In this document: one piece after another, positions 23,343-32,487 of the stretch | Position numbering within the stretch: position 1 is the stretch's first letter | How the letters are laid out: every line of letters begins with the position of its first letter | Assembly (NCBI GenBank): GCA_018697095.1 | Contig: JABHSG010000003.1 | Coordinates: 212,895-276,894 of the forward strand | Length of the DNA: 64,000 bases | From: an archaeon | Lineage (GTDB): Archaea; Nanobdellota; Nanobdellia; Woesearchaeales; GW2011-AR9 | Reading direction: 5' to 3' | Notes under the pieces: generated by a model | What the model was told of the DNA's origin: nothing | The model's input: the letters and a program-made list of their open reading frames with translations, nothing else | The model's database searches: none | Position numbers and translations under genes: made by a program

Positions 23343-24800
23343 TCAAATAACTTCAATTACGCCTGGACCTGCCATTCCCATTCCACAACTAAAAATCATC
23401 TTCCCAGTTTTTTGTGGTGTAAAAGTAATTGTATCGACTCCTCTACTTAGCCTTTGATTAATTCCCATGTCAGGTATTGCAAAAATCTGAGCGCAACCAA
23501 CGGCTCCACTTCCATCAACTAAAAATTCTACTGGGACTCCTTGTTTGACAGTAAAGGAATTTGGATAATAGTCAAGGCCACGAACTTCTACTTCAATTAC
23601 TTGTACTTCTCCACTCTCGCCTTCCTCTATAGTTCCAGCCACTGCTTCAGAACCACTTCCTCCAAAATCTAGTGAACTAACATCAACTCCTACCATAGTT
23701 AAACCAGGTGCAAAATTATAGATTCCTAAAATTATCACAAGTATAGCTGAAAAAGTCATAAAATATTTTTGCACATTTCCTTTTTTTACAAAACTAGTGA
23801 ATAATCCAATCCCAGCTAAGCTAGGCAAAGTCCCTAAACTAAATGCCAGCATTGTAAGTGCTCCAGCAAGAAAACTTCCACTACCAAGTACATACAACTG
23901 AAGTGCCTGAGTGAATCCGCACGGCAAGAAAAATGTAGCTCCTCCGAAAAAAAAAGATGAAACAACTCCACCACTATTATTTTTATTTTCACCAACGCCA
24001 TAAATTCTATGAGCGATGAATTTTGGCATTTTAAGTTGAATATTTGACATCCAAGGAAAAATCCCAAGTAGTTGTAATCCCATCACAATCATAAGTAGAC
24101 TTGCAATAATAGTGATCATCCCACTTACAGTAGGGGAAATTGTAAGTACAGACCCTAGTGCCCCAATTGCTCCACCAAGTAAAGTATATCCAATTATTCT
24201 ACCAACATTAAAACTAATATGTGGTTTGAACTTTTGCCAACCACTAACTCCTGGATTAGCATCATTATACTTTTGTGCCACAGCCAGAAGTAGACCACCT
24301 GCTACTGCAAGACATGTTGATGTTGCAGCCACAAGGCCAATTAAAAATATGAATCCAAAACTCATCCCATCTTTTACACCAATTCCTTTTGGCAAAAGAT
24401 CAAATGAAGTCACAATCACATAAATAGAAAGTAAAACCAGTAGCGCAGCACCCACTTCTTCCCACTTCCCAGAAGGCATTGAAAAAAACTTCCCTCCTTT
24501 TTTAAGTAGATTATGTTGAGAATCAAGTTCGTGTAAAGTATATCCTTTGCCTTTGATTGCATTACTAAGTGTATCAATACTCACATTTTCATCGCACTCA
24601 ACCACGAGTCGTTCATCGGCGCGATCTACACTAACTGTGTGTACGCCATTAACTCGACCAAGCCGCCTTTCTAAAATGACCTCGCAGCTAGAACAAGTCA
24701 TTCCTTCAACTACACATTCAATACGCTTCACTGGATGCTGTGATTCTTGGATATAATCTACTTTCTTATCATGACCAAATACTTCGTTTTCTGATTTCAT
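23343..24800 (-). CDS. Copper-handling membrane protein: HMA + DsbD-like membrane domain + cupredoxin
   Basis: 485 residues with three parts. Residues about 25-95 are a heavy-metal-associated domain with GMTCSSCE. Residues about 115-370 are a DsbD_2/TauE-like membrane domain of several helices (LVAATSTCLAVAGGLLLAVAQ; PCGFTQALQLYVLGSG). Residues about 400-485 are a cupredoxin-like domain ending KMIFSCGMGMAGPGVIEV, where Cys and Met can bind copper. The order suggests copper is moved between the cytoplasm and an outer copper protein. It is divergent from an HMA chaperone across a palindrome-containing promoter. Similar fusions occur in bacteria; direction of transport is unproven. Confidence 0.85.
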   Translation of the reverse strand: MKSENEVFGHDKKVDYIQESQHPVKRIECVVEGMTCSSCEVILERRLGRVNGVHTVSVDRADERLVVECDENVSIDTLSNAIKGKGYTLHELDSQHNLLKKGGKFFSMPSGKWEEVGAALLVLLSIYVIVTSFDLLPKGIGVKDGMSFGFIFLIGLVAATSTCLAVAGGLLLAVAQKYNDANPGVSGWQKFKPHISFNVGRIIGYTLLGGAIGALGSVLTISPTVSGMITIIASLLMIVMGLQLLGIFPWMSNIQLKMPKFIAHRIYGVGENKNNSGGVVSSFFFGGATFFLPCGFTQALQLYVLGSGSFLAGALTMLAFSLGTLPSLAGIGLFTSFVKKGNVQKYFMTFSAILVIILGIYNFAPGLTMVGVDVSSLDFGGSGSEAVAGTIEEGESGEVQVIEVEVRGLDYYPNSFTVKQGVPVEFLVDGSGAVGCAQIFAIPDMGINQRLSRGVDTITFTPQKTGKMIFSCGMGMAGPGVIEVI

Positions 24801-24821
24801 AACTTATTAGCACATGAAACC

Positions 24822-24866
24822 CCTTATAAGATTCACCTGAAACTAGTTTCACCTAAAGCTTATATG
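24822..24866. promoter_or_regulatory. Divergent promoter with central palindrome between copper genes
   Basis: CTTATAAG (24822-24829, minus-strand gene) and GCTTATATG (24858-24866, plus-strand gene) are TATA-like elements facing opposite ways. Exactly between them lies the perfect 14-bp palindrome TGAAACTAGTTTCA (24838-24851). One metal-responsive repressor bound there could control both copper genes. Confidence 0.55.
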
Positions 24867-24889
24867 CTGTTACAATCTATGAAATTACA

Positions 24890-25108
24890 ATGGTAAAAAC
24901 AATAACACTACATATCAAAGGAATGCATTGTAAAAGCTGTGAAGCTCTTCTTGAAGATGATTTTGAAGACTTAGGAGCAAGTAAAAGCCAAATTGATCAC
25001 AAAGCTGGCACTGCAAAAGTTACTTTTGATGAAAGTAAAATAACAGTAGGTCAACTAAAAGCAGTAGTAAAAGAAGAAGGTTACACTGTAACAAGTATTA
25101 ATGAATGA
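24890..25108 (+). CDS. Heavy-metal-associated domain protein (CopZ-like copper chaperone)
   Basis: 72 residues, a single ferredoxin-like HMA domain. The metal motif is GMHCKSC near residue 13. It ends in the usual VVKEEGYTVTSI strand. It binds Cu(I) with its two cysteines and passes it to partner HMA domains, probably those of CopA (32488) and the divergent membrane protein. It is preceded by the shared palindrome promoter; the ATG lies about 26 bases from the TATA element, so it may be leaderless. Confidence 0.92.
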   Translation: MVKTITLHIKGMHCKSCEALLEDDFEDLGASKSQIDHKAGTAKVTFDESKITVGQLKAVVKEEGYTVTSINE

Positions 25109-25186
25109 ACTTAGTAACAGTTATTAGGTAGTTTTGATTACTATCATTATTAGAAATAATATTAATCACAAAAAGAGGCAACAAAG

Positions 25187-25438
25187 ATGGCAAAAACTAT
25201 GAGATTAAACGAATTAGCATTAGGCTACGCAGCAGCAGCTCTTTCTGCAGCATGTATGCTTTTACTTGGAATTGGCTGGAATTTAGGTATCTACAGCACA
25301 GCCGCGCAAGCAATGGCGCAATGGCACATTTTCTTTGGACCAACAATTGGTGGAATCATTGCAGGTATGCTTGAAGCAGCAATTTGGAGTTTTGTAGCAG
25401 CGTATGTATTTGCATGGATCTACAACAAATTCGCATAG
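25187..25438 (+). CDS. Two-helix small membrane protein, DUF5676-like
   Basis: 83 residues with two membrane helices (AAAALSAACMLLLGIGWNLG and GGIIAGMLEAAIWSFVAAYVFAWIYNKF). The second helix with its G-A-W-F-x-x-x-F-A-W-L-Y-N pattern recalls DUF5676 proteins, often found beside copper genes in bacteria. It follows the HMA chaperone in the same direction with a 78-base gap and its own GAGG ribosome-binding site. Function unknown; association with metal handling is inferred from position. Confidence 0.7.
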   Translation: MAKTMRLNELALGYAAAALSAACMLLLGIGWNLGIYSTAAQAMAQWHIFFGPTIGGIIAGMLEAAIWSFVAAYVFAWIYNKFA

Positions 25439-25450
25439 AATAAAACTAAA

Positions 25451-25472
25451 CTTTTATTTTTCTTTATTTTTT
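25451..25472 (+). terminator. T-rich terminator of the copper gene cluster
   Basis: CTTTTATTTTTCTTTATTTTTT lies just after the DUF5676-like gene with no strong hairpin, in line with archaeal U-tract termination. Confidence 0.5.
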
Positions 25473-25480
25473 AAATTAAT

Positions 25481-27103
25481 TTATCTTTTTTCAGAAAGTT
25501 GTTTGAGTTCGTATAAGTCATATTGCAATCTCTTCATATTTTTGTATAACGCATTTTTATATATCTGGTAAAGCTTATTATTCTCTCTACAATCGCACTT
25601 TCTTTTTAAAAACTCTATCTGCTGCCTTATCCTCAAAACATCTTCTTTGATATCTTCAACAGTTCTTCTACTTGTGAACTCTTCATTTATCATTTCGCTC
25701 GAAGCAAGTGGCCTTCTTTGAACTTCTTCTTCCTCTTCTTGTCTTCTTTTGTAAAGAATAAAGAAGAATAATGAACTCAGTAAAAGAAAAAGAAAAATCC
25801 CCATAGCAAAAAAAGCAGTTTTTGGCAATTCTTTAAACTGTCCAAATGCCATCCCAACTAAAGATTGTTTAGTTTCTGATTCATCTTCATTTTGAACAAC
25901 TACTTCTTCCACTATCTCTTCTACTACTACCTCTTCCACTATTTCTTCTCCTACTACTACCTCTTCTTCCTCTTGCACAGGGCTTTGACATTTTCTATCA
26001 ATTAATGAAGTACCTGGAGGACATGACCCACCTCCACTTGATGATCCTTCGCTACTACTAGAACTACTACTGCTACTAGAACTTGCTTGTGTCCCTCTAA
26101 TTGCGGAATATTGTAAATTATCAACCTTAATGGTCGACCCCAAATCAGTACAATTAATTCCACCTGAAGATAAACTTCCACCTAAACAAGATGTAAAATC
26201 AGTTTCATTACTTCCAGTACATCCAGAACTCATCTCACTAATGCTACTAATCTCTTCATCTTTAACACACAAAGTGATGAAACTATCATCAGTGATGTAA
26301 ATAGTTTTATTATAACTTGATTGTAATTGGCTAGAAAGATCAACAATTAATGATGTTGCGGTCTTTGTGATTGTAATATTGCTTAAATCCAAAACAGATT
26401 GAGTGAAATTATGACTAAAATTAATCATTAAAGTTGTTTCATCATAAAAGTTCATTTCTTGTATTTCATTAAATATTCCTTCAGTAGTATTCCCTCCAAC
26501 AGTAATATTTAGTGATGTAACTCCTGAATTTGTTACATTAGATTCATTGTACCACAGAGGGTCTGCAATATCAAGTAGCCCATCGTTATCTGAATCCATG
26601 GAATTGATACTAACACTCCAAATATCACTTTGATTAGAATTTCCAGCTGTATCATTAAAATACCATGTCCAATTAATATCTCCTAAGGAAGTTGTTGTAT
26701 TTTTAATGATTTCAATCTCTTGGCCATTTGTATAACTTGCTACAGAATTATTAGTCCAATTTGTTCCATTATACCAGCTAAAAGTATATTGGTTTGCATT
26801 AGTATCATTAAATGTGATATTGAAATAAACTGTACTTCCTAAAAGAGTTAAATTAGTCAAATTTGTTTTATTATTTTCCCAAGTAGAATAAGTCGTATCT
26901 AATAAAATTGAACGTGTTGTTGTTGAGTTAACATTTCCAGTACTGTCATTTGCACTAGCATTAATATGATATGTCCCATCAGCAAGATTTGTAAAATTAA
27001 TAAATAAAGGTGAACTCGAACTATTAGATGAATTTATCAAAACATTACTTGAATTATATAACCAAATTATTGTTGTGTTTAAGTCTAAATCAGTAGATGT
27101 CAC
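25481..27103 (-). pseudogene. C-terminal part of the interrupted FG-GAP/Ig-like surface protein
   Basis: Open frame of at least 540 residues continuing the 27158-31105 gene in the same reading frame; only the TAG at 27158-27160 separates them. It could start alone at GTG 27103, but that codon lies inside an Ig-like repeat and no signal peptide follows, so a separate gene is unlikely. It holds Ig-like repeats (NINWTWYFNDTAGNSNQSD type), a Ser run, CPPGTSLIDRKCQ, an acidic Glu/Val stretch, one membrane helix (AFFAMGIFLFLLLSSLFFFIL) and a charged coiled tail. It supplies the membrane anchor for the upstream part. Without readthrough the surface protein would lose its anchor. Confidence 0.75.
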
Positions 27104-27157
27104 GTTTGCATTAATATGATTCTGGGAAAAATCACTTGCAGATGTTGAAGGTGATAC

Positions 27158-30100
27158 CTAATTTATTGTTGGGTTTGTAGTATCAGACACATTAACCCAC
27201 ATTAAAGCTGAATTATTAGTTCCAGTAGTATCATTAACAGTGATATTGATATCATACAATCCTATTGATAATGCAGTATTATTCTCTAAATAACCTGAGC
27301 AATTAATTTGGAAACTAGTTGTATCATTCACACTAAAACAACTAATGCCACTAGCGTCTGTTGCGTCAATGTCATATGTCAAAGCAGACCCATATTCAAT
27401 ACTTTGGTTTGCAATCACTGTGAATATGGGCACGGTTGTATCAGTGATGTTCACCCACATCAAAGCTGAATTATTATTTCCAGAGGTGTCATTAACAGTA
27501 ATATTCAAATCATATAATCCTACTGATAATACAGTATTATTTTCCAAATAACCCGAACAATTGATTTGGAAATTAGTTGTATCATTTACGCTAAAACAAC
27601 TAATTCCATTAATGTCTGTTGCGTCAATGTCATATGTCAAAGCAGACTCGTATTCTATGCTTTGATTTGCAATTACTGTGAACGTTGGCGCGGTTATGTC
27701 AGGAGTGATATTTACCCACATCAAGACCGAATTATTATTTCCAGAGGTGTCATTAACAGTAATATTCAAATCATATAATCCTACTGATAATGCAGTATTA
27801 TTTTCTAAATAACCTGAACAATTGATTTGGAAATTAGTAGTGTCATTTACGCTAAAACAGCTAACACCAATAGCATCTGTTGCGTTGATATCATGCGCTA
27901 AAGCAAACCCATATTCAACACTTTGATTTGCAATATTTGTGAATGTAGGTGCAGTTGTATCAGTGTCAGACCCAATAACAACTCCATAAATGGTGTTATT
28001 CATATTTCCTGAACTGTCATTAATTGAAACATTAATAGTATAATTAGTTGATGCATTTAATGAAGTAGAATTAATTAGTGTACCACTTCCATTAATAGTG
28101 AAATTTGTAGTATCATCAATAGAATATGTTCCAAATTCTGTTTCATCAGTTGCATTAAATTCAACATTTAAAGAATCACCATAACTAAGGCTTGCATTAG
28201 TAGGGATACCAGTGAAATAAGGGGAAACTGTATCAATTAATGTGATGCTCCAAATATTACTTTGGTTAGAATTTCCTTCTGTGTCGTTAAAGTACCAAGT
28301 CCAGTTATATGTTCCCCTAGCAAGATTTACTGTTTTAGTAACTTCAATCTCCTCTCCATCAGTATAGCTTGCTACAGAATCATTAGTCCAATCAGTTCCA
28401 TTATACCACCCAAATGTGTAATTTGCAGGACTTGCATCATCAAAAGTAAGATTAAAGTAAACGTTGCTTCCAGACGTAGTTACAGTAGTCAAATTTGTTT
28501 TGTTGTTACCCCAAGTTGGATTTGTAGTATCTTGAACAGTAACTCCATAAATGCTACTATTAACATTACCTGAACTATCATTGACAGAAACATTAACTGT
28601 GTAAGTTCCTAAAGCGAGCAAAGTGTTGTTTGTCAAACTTCCTGAATTATTAATTGTAAAGTTTGCTGTATCATCAATAAAATACGTTCCAAGCCTCACA
28701 GTGTCTGTTGCATTAAAATCAGCATCTAATGATTCTATTACATATTCAATAGTTACATTTGTAGGAATACCTGTGAAGTAAGGCAAAATAGTATCTAAAA
28801 TAATTGTTCTAGTTTCTGTAGATGCATTATTATCTGATGTATCATTGGCTGTAGCATTAGTGAAGTATGTTCCATCAGGAAGATTTGAGTAAGTTAAACT
28901 AATTGAATCATTTGTTGTAGTTGTATTAACAATCCCTGTTGAATTATACAAATAAACTGTGACTGTATCTAAGTTATCATCTGTTGCAGTAATATTTGTG
29001 GTAATACTCGTTTGTGAATAGTTCCCAGTCGATGTTGAAGTTGCTGCAAAACTAATTGATGGAGCTATTGTATCTGAAAAAGGTCCCATGAAAAGAACAT
29101 AAATTGCTCCCTCAGAGGAGACAAGGTTTTCATCAGTCATAGAACTAAATGCTAAATCCTGAACACCATCACCATCTAAATCACCAATATTAGCAATTGC
29201 ATCTCCAGATCTTTCACTAGAACTTAAACCATCTGGATTGAATCCTGCAAGGCCATCCGAAATTTTAACATTACTATCAACACTACCATTAGAATTCATA
29301 AACAAAATATAAAAAGCACCCTCAGCAGATTCAAGATTTTCATCAGATTTCGCGCTAACCACTAAATCCTGAACACCATCTCCATCCAAATCACCAATAT
29401 TAGCAACTGAGTATCCAAACCAATCACTGGCATCTAAACCATCGGGATAAAAACCTGCAAGACCATCCGAAATCTTAACATTACTAGAAACACTACCATT
29501 AACATCCATAAACAAAATATAAACTGCACCCTCACCAGAATCAGAATTTTCATCATTATAAGCTCCAACCGCTAAATCCTGAACACCATCACCATCCAAA
29601 TCACCAATATTAGCAATTGAAGTTCCAAATCTATCATAACCAGCTAAGCCAATTGGATAAAACCCTGCCATCCCATCAGTAATTTTAACATTACTTGAAA
29701 CACTACCATTGACATTCATAAACAAAATATAAACAGCACCCTCATTGGTTTCATCTGTTGAATCTTGGTAAGCGCCTACCGCTAAATCCTTAACACCATC
29801 ACCATCCAAATCACCAATATTAGCAATTGAAGTTCCGAACATGTCACTGGCATCTAGGCCGCTTGGATTGAATCCTGCCATCCCATCAGTAATTTTAACA
29901 TTACTAGCAACACTACCATTGACATTCATAAACAAAATATAAACAGCACCCTCAGCAGAATCAGAATTTTCATCATCCGAAGCCCCAACTGCTAAATCTT
30001 GAACACCATCACCATCCAAATCACCAATATTAGTAATTGAAGATCCAAAATGATCTGTGTTTCCCAACCCACTTGGAGAAAATCCAGCCATCCCATCAGT

Positions 30101-31105
30101 AATTTTAACATTACTTGAAACACTACCATTAACATTCATAAACAAAATATAAACAGCACCCTCAGAACTTTCTGAAGCATTATTAGCATCATTTCTAGCC
30201 CCAACTGCTAAATCTTGAACACCATCACCATCCAAATCACCAATAGTTGTAATTGAAGATCCAAAATAGTTTGTACCTCCCAATTCAAAAGGATAAAATC
30301 CAGCAAGACCATCCGAAATCTTAACATTACTATTCACTCCATTTCCAATTCCATTAGCACTAACCAAAATATTTCTAGTTTCTGTTGAATTACTAGTGGT
30401 TGTATTAGCGGTTGTTGCGTTAAAATAATATACTCCTGCTGACAAATCTGTAAAATTAAAAAAATAAGGAGAGACAGTACTATTTGAAGAGTTAATGAGT
30501 ACACTTGAAGAATTGTACAAATAAATGGTAACATTATCTCCATTAAAACTTACATTTATTGGAAGGTGAGTATCCATTACAAACATATCTCCTGATTTTG
30601 GAGTTGAAGAGGAGAAGTTTATTGACAAAACAGTTGGATCAACAATATAATCAAATTCTAAATATTCACCAACTACCTTTAAGTCATATGTATCTTGAGT
30701 CCCATTAAACTCAGTAAGATATATTTTATACAATCCTTCCTCCACAATCTCAGGAAATGTTGCAATTATTTCATCTTTATTATGTTCGTAAACTTCAATA
30801 CTTCCATTTCCTCTTGCATAAACAGTTATATCTTTAGAATTATCTAGTTCTTGTTCAAATGTAACTTGCACATATTCACTATCATATATTTTTTCACTCC
30901 AATTATCATCTTGTTCTTTAACATAATCAAAAACATTCAAAACAAAATCTTTTGAAGAATCTAAATATTTTGCATTAGAAATAGGTATTATCCCTCTTGA
31001 ATCATCACCCAAATCAATTGGATTTTTTTGAATTACAGTAAACATTACTAAAAGAAACAATAGAACTAGCGTTACCACCACCAAAATCTTTTTTTTGTTC
31101 ACCAA
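27158..31105 (-). CDS. Large surface protein with FG-GAP and Ig/cadherin-like repeats (ends at an in-frame TAG)
   Basis: 1315 residues. The N-terminus MVNKKKILVVVTLVLLFLLV is a signal peptide or anchor. Residues about 235-680 carry six FG-GAP units with the calcium-binding pattern GDLDGDGVQDLAVGA, as in integrin-alpha propellers. After that come Ig/cadherin-like repeats; three near the end are almost identical (SCFSVNDTTNFQINCSGYLE). Sequons are dense. The protein stops after DTTNPTIN, in the middle of a repeat that in an earlier copy reads PSISF and continues. The remainder lies downstream in frame. It probably mediates cell-cell contact; the partner is unknown. Confidence 0.85.
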   Translation of the reverse strand: MVNKKKILVVVTLVLLFLLVMFTVIQKNPIDLGDDSRGIIPISNAKYLDSSKDFVLNVFDYVKEQDDNWSEKIYDSEYVQVTFEQELDNSKDITVYARGNGSIEVYEHNKDEIIATFPEIVEEGLYKIYLTEFNGTQDTYDLKVVGEYLEFDYIVDPTVLSINFSSSTPKSGDMFVMDTHLPINVSFNGDNVTIYLYNSSSVLINSSNSTVSPYFFNFTDLSAGVYYFNATTANTTTSNSTETRNILVSANGIGNGVNSNVKISDGLAGFYPFELGGTNYFGSSITTIGDLDGDGVQDLAVGARNDANNASESSEGAVYILFMNVNGSVSSNVKITDGMAGFSPSGLGNTDHFGSSITNIGDLDGDGVQDLAVGASDDENSDSAEGAVYILFMNVNGSVASNVKITDGMAGFNPSGLDASDMFGTSIANIGDLDGDGVKDLAVGAYQDSTDETNEGAVYILFMNVNGSVSSNVKITDGMAGFYPIGLAGYDRFGTSIANIGDLDGDGVQDLAVGAYNDENSDSGEGAVYILFMDVNGSVSSNVKISDGLAGFYPDGLDASDWFGYSVANIGDLDGDGVQDLVVSAKSDENLESAEGAFYILFMNSNGSVDSNVKISDGLAGFNPDGLSSSERSGDAIANIGDLDGDGVQDLAFSSMTDENLVSSEGAIYVLFMGPFSDTIAPSISFAATSTSTGNYSQTSITTNITATDDNLDTVTVYLYNSTGIVNTTTTNDSISLTYSNLPDGTYFTNATANDTSDNNASTETRTIILDTILPYFTGIPTNVTIEYVIESLDADFNATDTVRLGTYFIDDTANFTINNSGSLTNNTLLALGTYTVNVSVNDSSGNVNSSIYGVTVQDTTNPTWGNNKTNLTTVTTSGSNVYFNLTFDDASPANYTFGWYNGTDWTNDSVASYTDGEEIEVTKTVNLARGTYNWTWYFNDTEGNSNQSNIWSITLIDTVSPYFTGIPTNASLSYGDSLNVEFNATDETEFGTYSIDDTTNFTINGSGTLINSTSLNASTNYTINVSINDSSGNMNNTIYGVVIGSDTDTTAPTFTNIANQSVEYGFALAHDINATDAIGVSCFSVNDTTNFQINCSGYLENNTALSVGLYDLNITVNDTSGNNNSVLMWVNITPDITAPTFTVIANQSIEYESALTYDIDATDINGISCFSVNDTTNFQINCSGYLENNTVLSVGLYDLNITVNDTSGNNNSALMWVNITDTTVPIFTVIANQSIEYGSALTYDIDATDASGISCFSVNDTTSFQINCSGYLENNTALSIGLYDINITVNDTTGTNNSALMWVNVSDTTNPTIN
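29090..30340 (-). repeat. Tandem FG-GAP coding repeats, about 200 bp each
   Basis: Six units share long identical stretches such as CACCATCCAAATCACCAATA (plus strand). Each encodes one propeller blade with a DxDxDG calcium loop. High DNA identity between neighbouring units indicates recent expansion or conversion, and copy number may vary among strains. Confidence 0.85.
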
Positions 31106-31208
31106 AACACACCCTTCTTATCTCATATCTGTTTGATTTATGGTATATAAATAGTAGGATAAAATCCATAACCTTTAAATTACAAAATACACTAACTAAC
31201 CTTCCACC

Positions 31209-32075
31209 ATGACAAATTCAAGCAGAAATATTGGAATCGCAGTACTAATTAATCTAGCTTTCACTATCATAGAAATAATTGGTGGGCTTTGGACAAACAG
31301 TTTAGCTATTCTTTCAGACGCTTTGCACGATTTCGGAGACACCTTAATTTTAGGTTCTTCTTGGTTTTTAGAAAAACAATCCAATAAAGGACCAGACTTC
31401 AAACGAACTTTTGGTTACAAACGTTTATCTTTATTTTCAGCAACTCTTTCAGGACTAATTCTTGTAGCAGGTTCACTTTACATTTTATCGCAAGCAATTC
31501 CAAGGCTCCTAAACCCTCAAGATGTTAATGCTTTAGGCATGATTGGTTTTGCAGTTATTGGAATAGTTTTCAACGGGTTTGCTCTTTGGCGTTTACATGG
31601 CGGACACGACTTAAACTCTAAAATCATCTCATGGCACTTTGTTGAAGACGTAATTGGCTGGGTAATCATTCTAATTGGCGCAATTATCACATACTTTGTA
31701 AATTTGCCAATCATCGACCCGATTATAACTATCATTTTTACAACAGTGATTCTAATAGGAGTTGCTAAGAATCTCAAAGAAGCATTTAATCTTCTAATGC
31801 AAGGAATCCCAGATGGCTTAAGCTTAAACGCCATCAAAAAAAATATTTCCAAAGTAAAAGGAGTTATTGACTCTCATGACCTTCACATCTGGTCCCTTGA
31901 TGGGCATTCACATATTCTTACAGCGCATGTGATAGTAAACAAAGCTGCTTTAGAAAACAGCGATAAAACTCGCAAGAAAATAAAAAATGAATTAAAAATG
32001 CAAGGGATCACTCATTCTACAATTGAACTTGAAAGCAAGAAATTTTGTTCAGGAATTGAATGTAAAACTAATTGA
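31209..32075 (+). CDS. Cation diffusion facilitator (CDF) metal exporter
   Basis: 288 residues with six membrane helices. The transport-site motifs are SDALHDFGD in helix 2 and HFVED in helix 5, the HxxxD pattern of Zn2+/Cd2+/Co2+ exporters. A cytoplasmic C-terminal domain (DSHDLHIWSLDGHSHILTAHV) is the ferredoxin-like metal sensor. It resembles CzcD/ZitB. It exports divalent metals in exchange for protons. It stands 60 bases before the ArsR gene in the same direction and belongs to the metal-resistance block with CopA. Confidence 0.94.
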   Translation: MTNSSRNIGIAVLINLAFTIIEIIGGLWTNSLAILSDALHDFGDTLILGSSWFLEKQSNKGPDFKRTFGYKRLSLFSATLSGLILVAGSLYILSQAIPRLLNPQDVNALGMIGFAVIGIVFNGFALWRLHGGHDLNSKIISWHFVEDVIGWVIILIGAIITYFVNLPIIDPIITIIFTTVILIGVAKNLKEAFNLLMQGIPDGLSLNAIKKNISKVKGVIDSHDLHIWSLDGHSHILTAHVIVNKAALENSDKTRKKIKNELKMQGITHSTIELESKKFCSGIECKTN

Positions 32076-32108
32076 ATTTTCTAAAATAACTACTTAATTA
32101 ACATAAGA

Positions 32109-32128
32109 TTTAAATAACATATGATGTT
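32109..32128 (+). promoter_or_regulatory. Promoter and candidate operator of the arsR-copA unit
   Basis: TATA element TTTAAATA (32109-32116) lies about 30 bases before the ArsR ATG at 32140. An inverted repeat AACAT-ATG-ATGTT (32116-32128) overlaps its downstream edge. The position suits autoregulation, with repressor binding blocking TBP/TFB. Confidence 0.5.
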
Positions 32129-32139
32129 TTTATCACTTG

Positions 32140-32469
32140 ATGAAACATGACATAGCTACATATCAATTATTTTTTGGCTCATTAGCTAATCCAAATAGGC
32201 TCAAAATAGTAAATCTTCTAAGGGAACAAGGCGAACTAAACGTATCACAAATCTGCGAACTAACAACTTTTGAGCAAACTATGGTTAGCCACAATCTAAA
32301 ACGCTTAGAAACCTGTGGGATGGTTCACAAGCGAAGCGAAGGAAAACATAGGTTCTATTCAATCAATAAAGAATCAATAGCACCACTAATGAAACTTATA
32401 GATACACACATGCATAAGTATTGTGAACATGTATTATCTAAAGAAAATAAAAATCATTGTAATAAATAG
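32140..32469 (+). CDS. ArsR-family metal-responsive repressor
   Basis: 109 residues from the ATG at 32140; the TTG one codon earlier is less likely. The winged helix reads LANPNRLKIVNLLREQGELN, then QICELTTFEQTMVSHNLKRL as the recognition helix, and GKHRFYSI as the wing. The C-terminal HMHKYCEHVL and NHCNK contain His and Cys that could bind metal. ArsR proteins leave DNA when metal binds. The copA ATG is 18 bases after the stop, so the two are co-transcribed and this protein probably controls the ATPase. Confidence 0.93.
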   Translation: MKHDIATYQLFFGSLANPNRLKIVNLLREQGELNVSQICELTTFEQTMVSHNLKRLETCGMVHKRSEGKHRFYSINKESIAPLMKLIDTHMHKYCEHVLSKENKNHCNK

Positions 32470-32487
32470 AAAAAGGAAATAAAAAAA

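Noticed and set aside
27158-27160. Pyrrolysine or general TAG recoding
   Set aside because: TAG is the terminal stop of glyS at 1766-1768, and no pylT/pylS is in the window, so general recoding is unlikely. Local readthrough is left open as a finding.
29090-30340. CRISPR-like direct repeats
   Set aside because: Repeats are about 200 bp, keep one open reading frame and encode FG-GAP propeller units with calcium loops.
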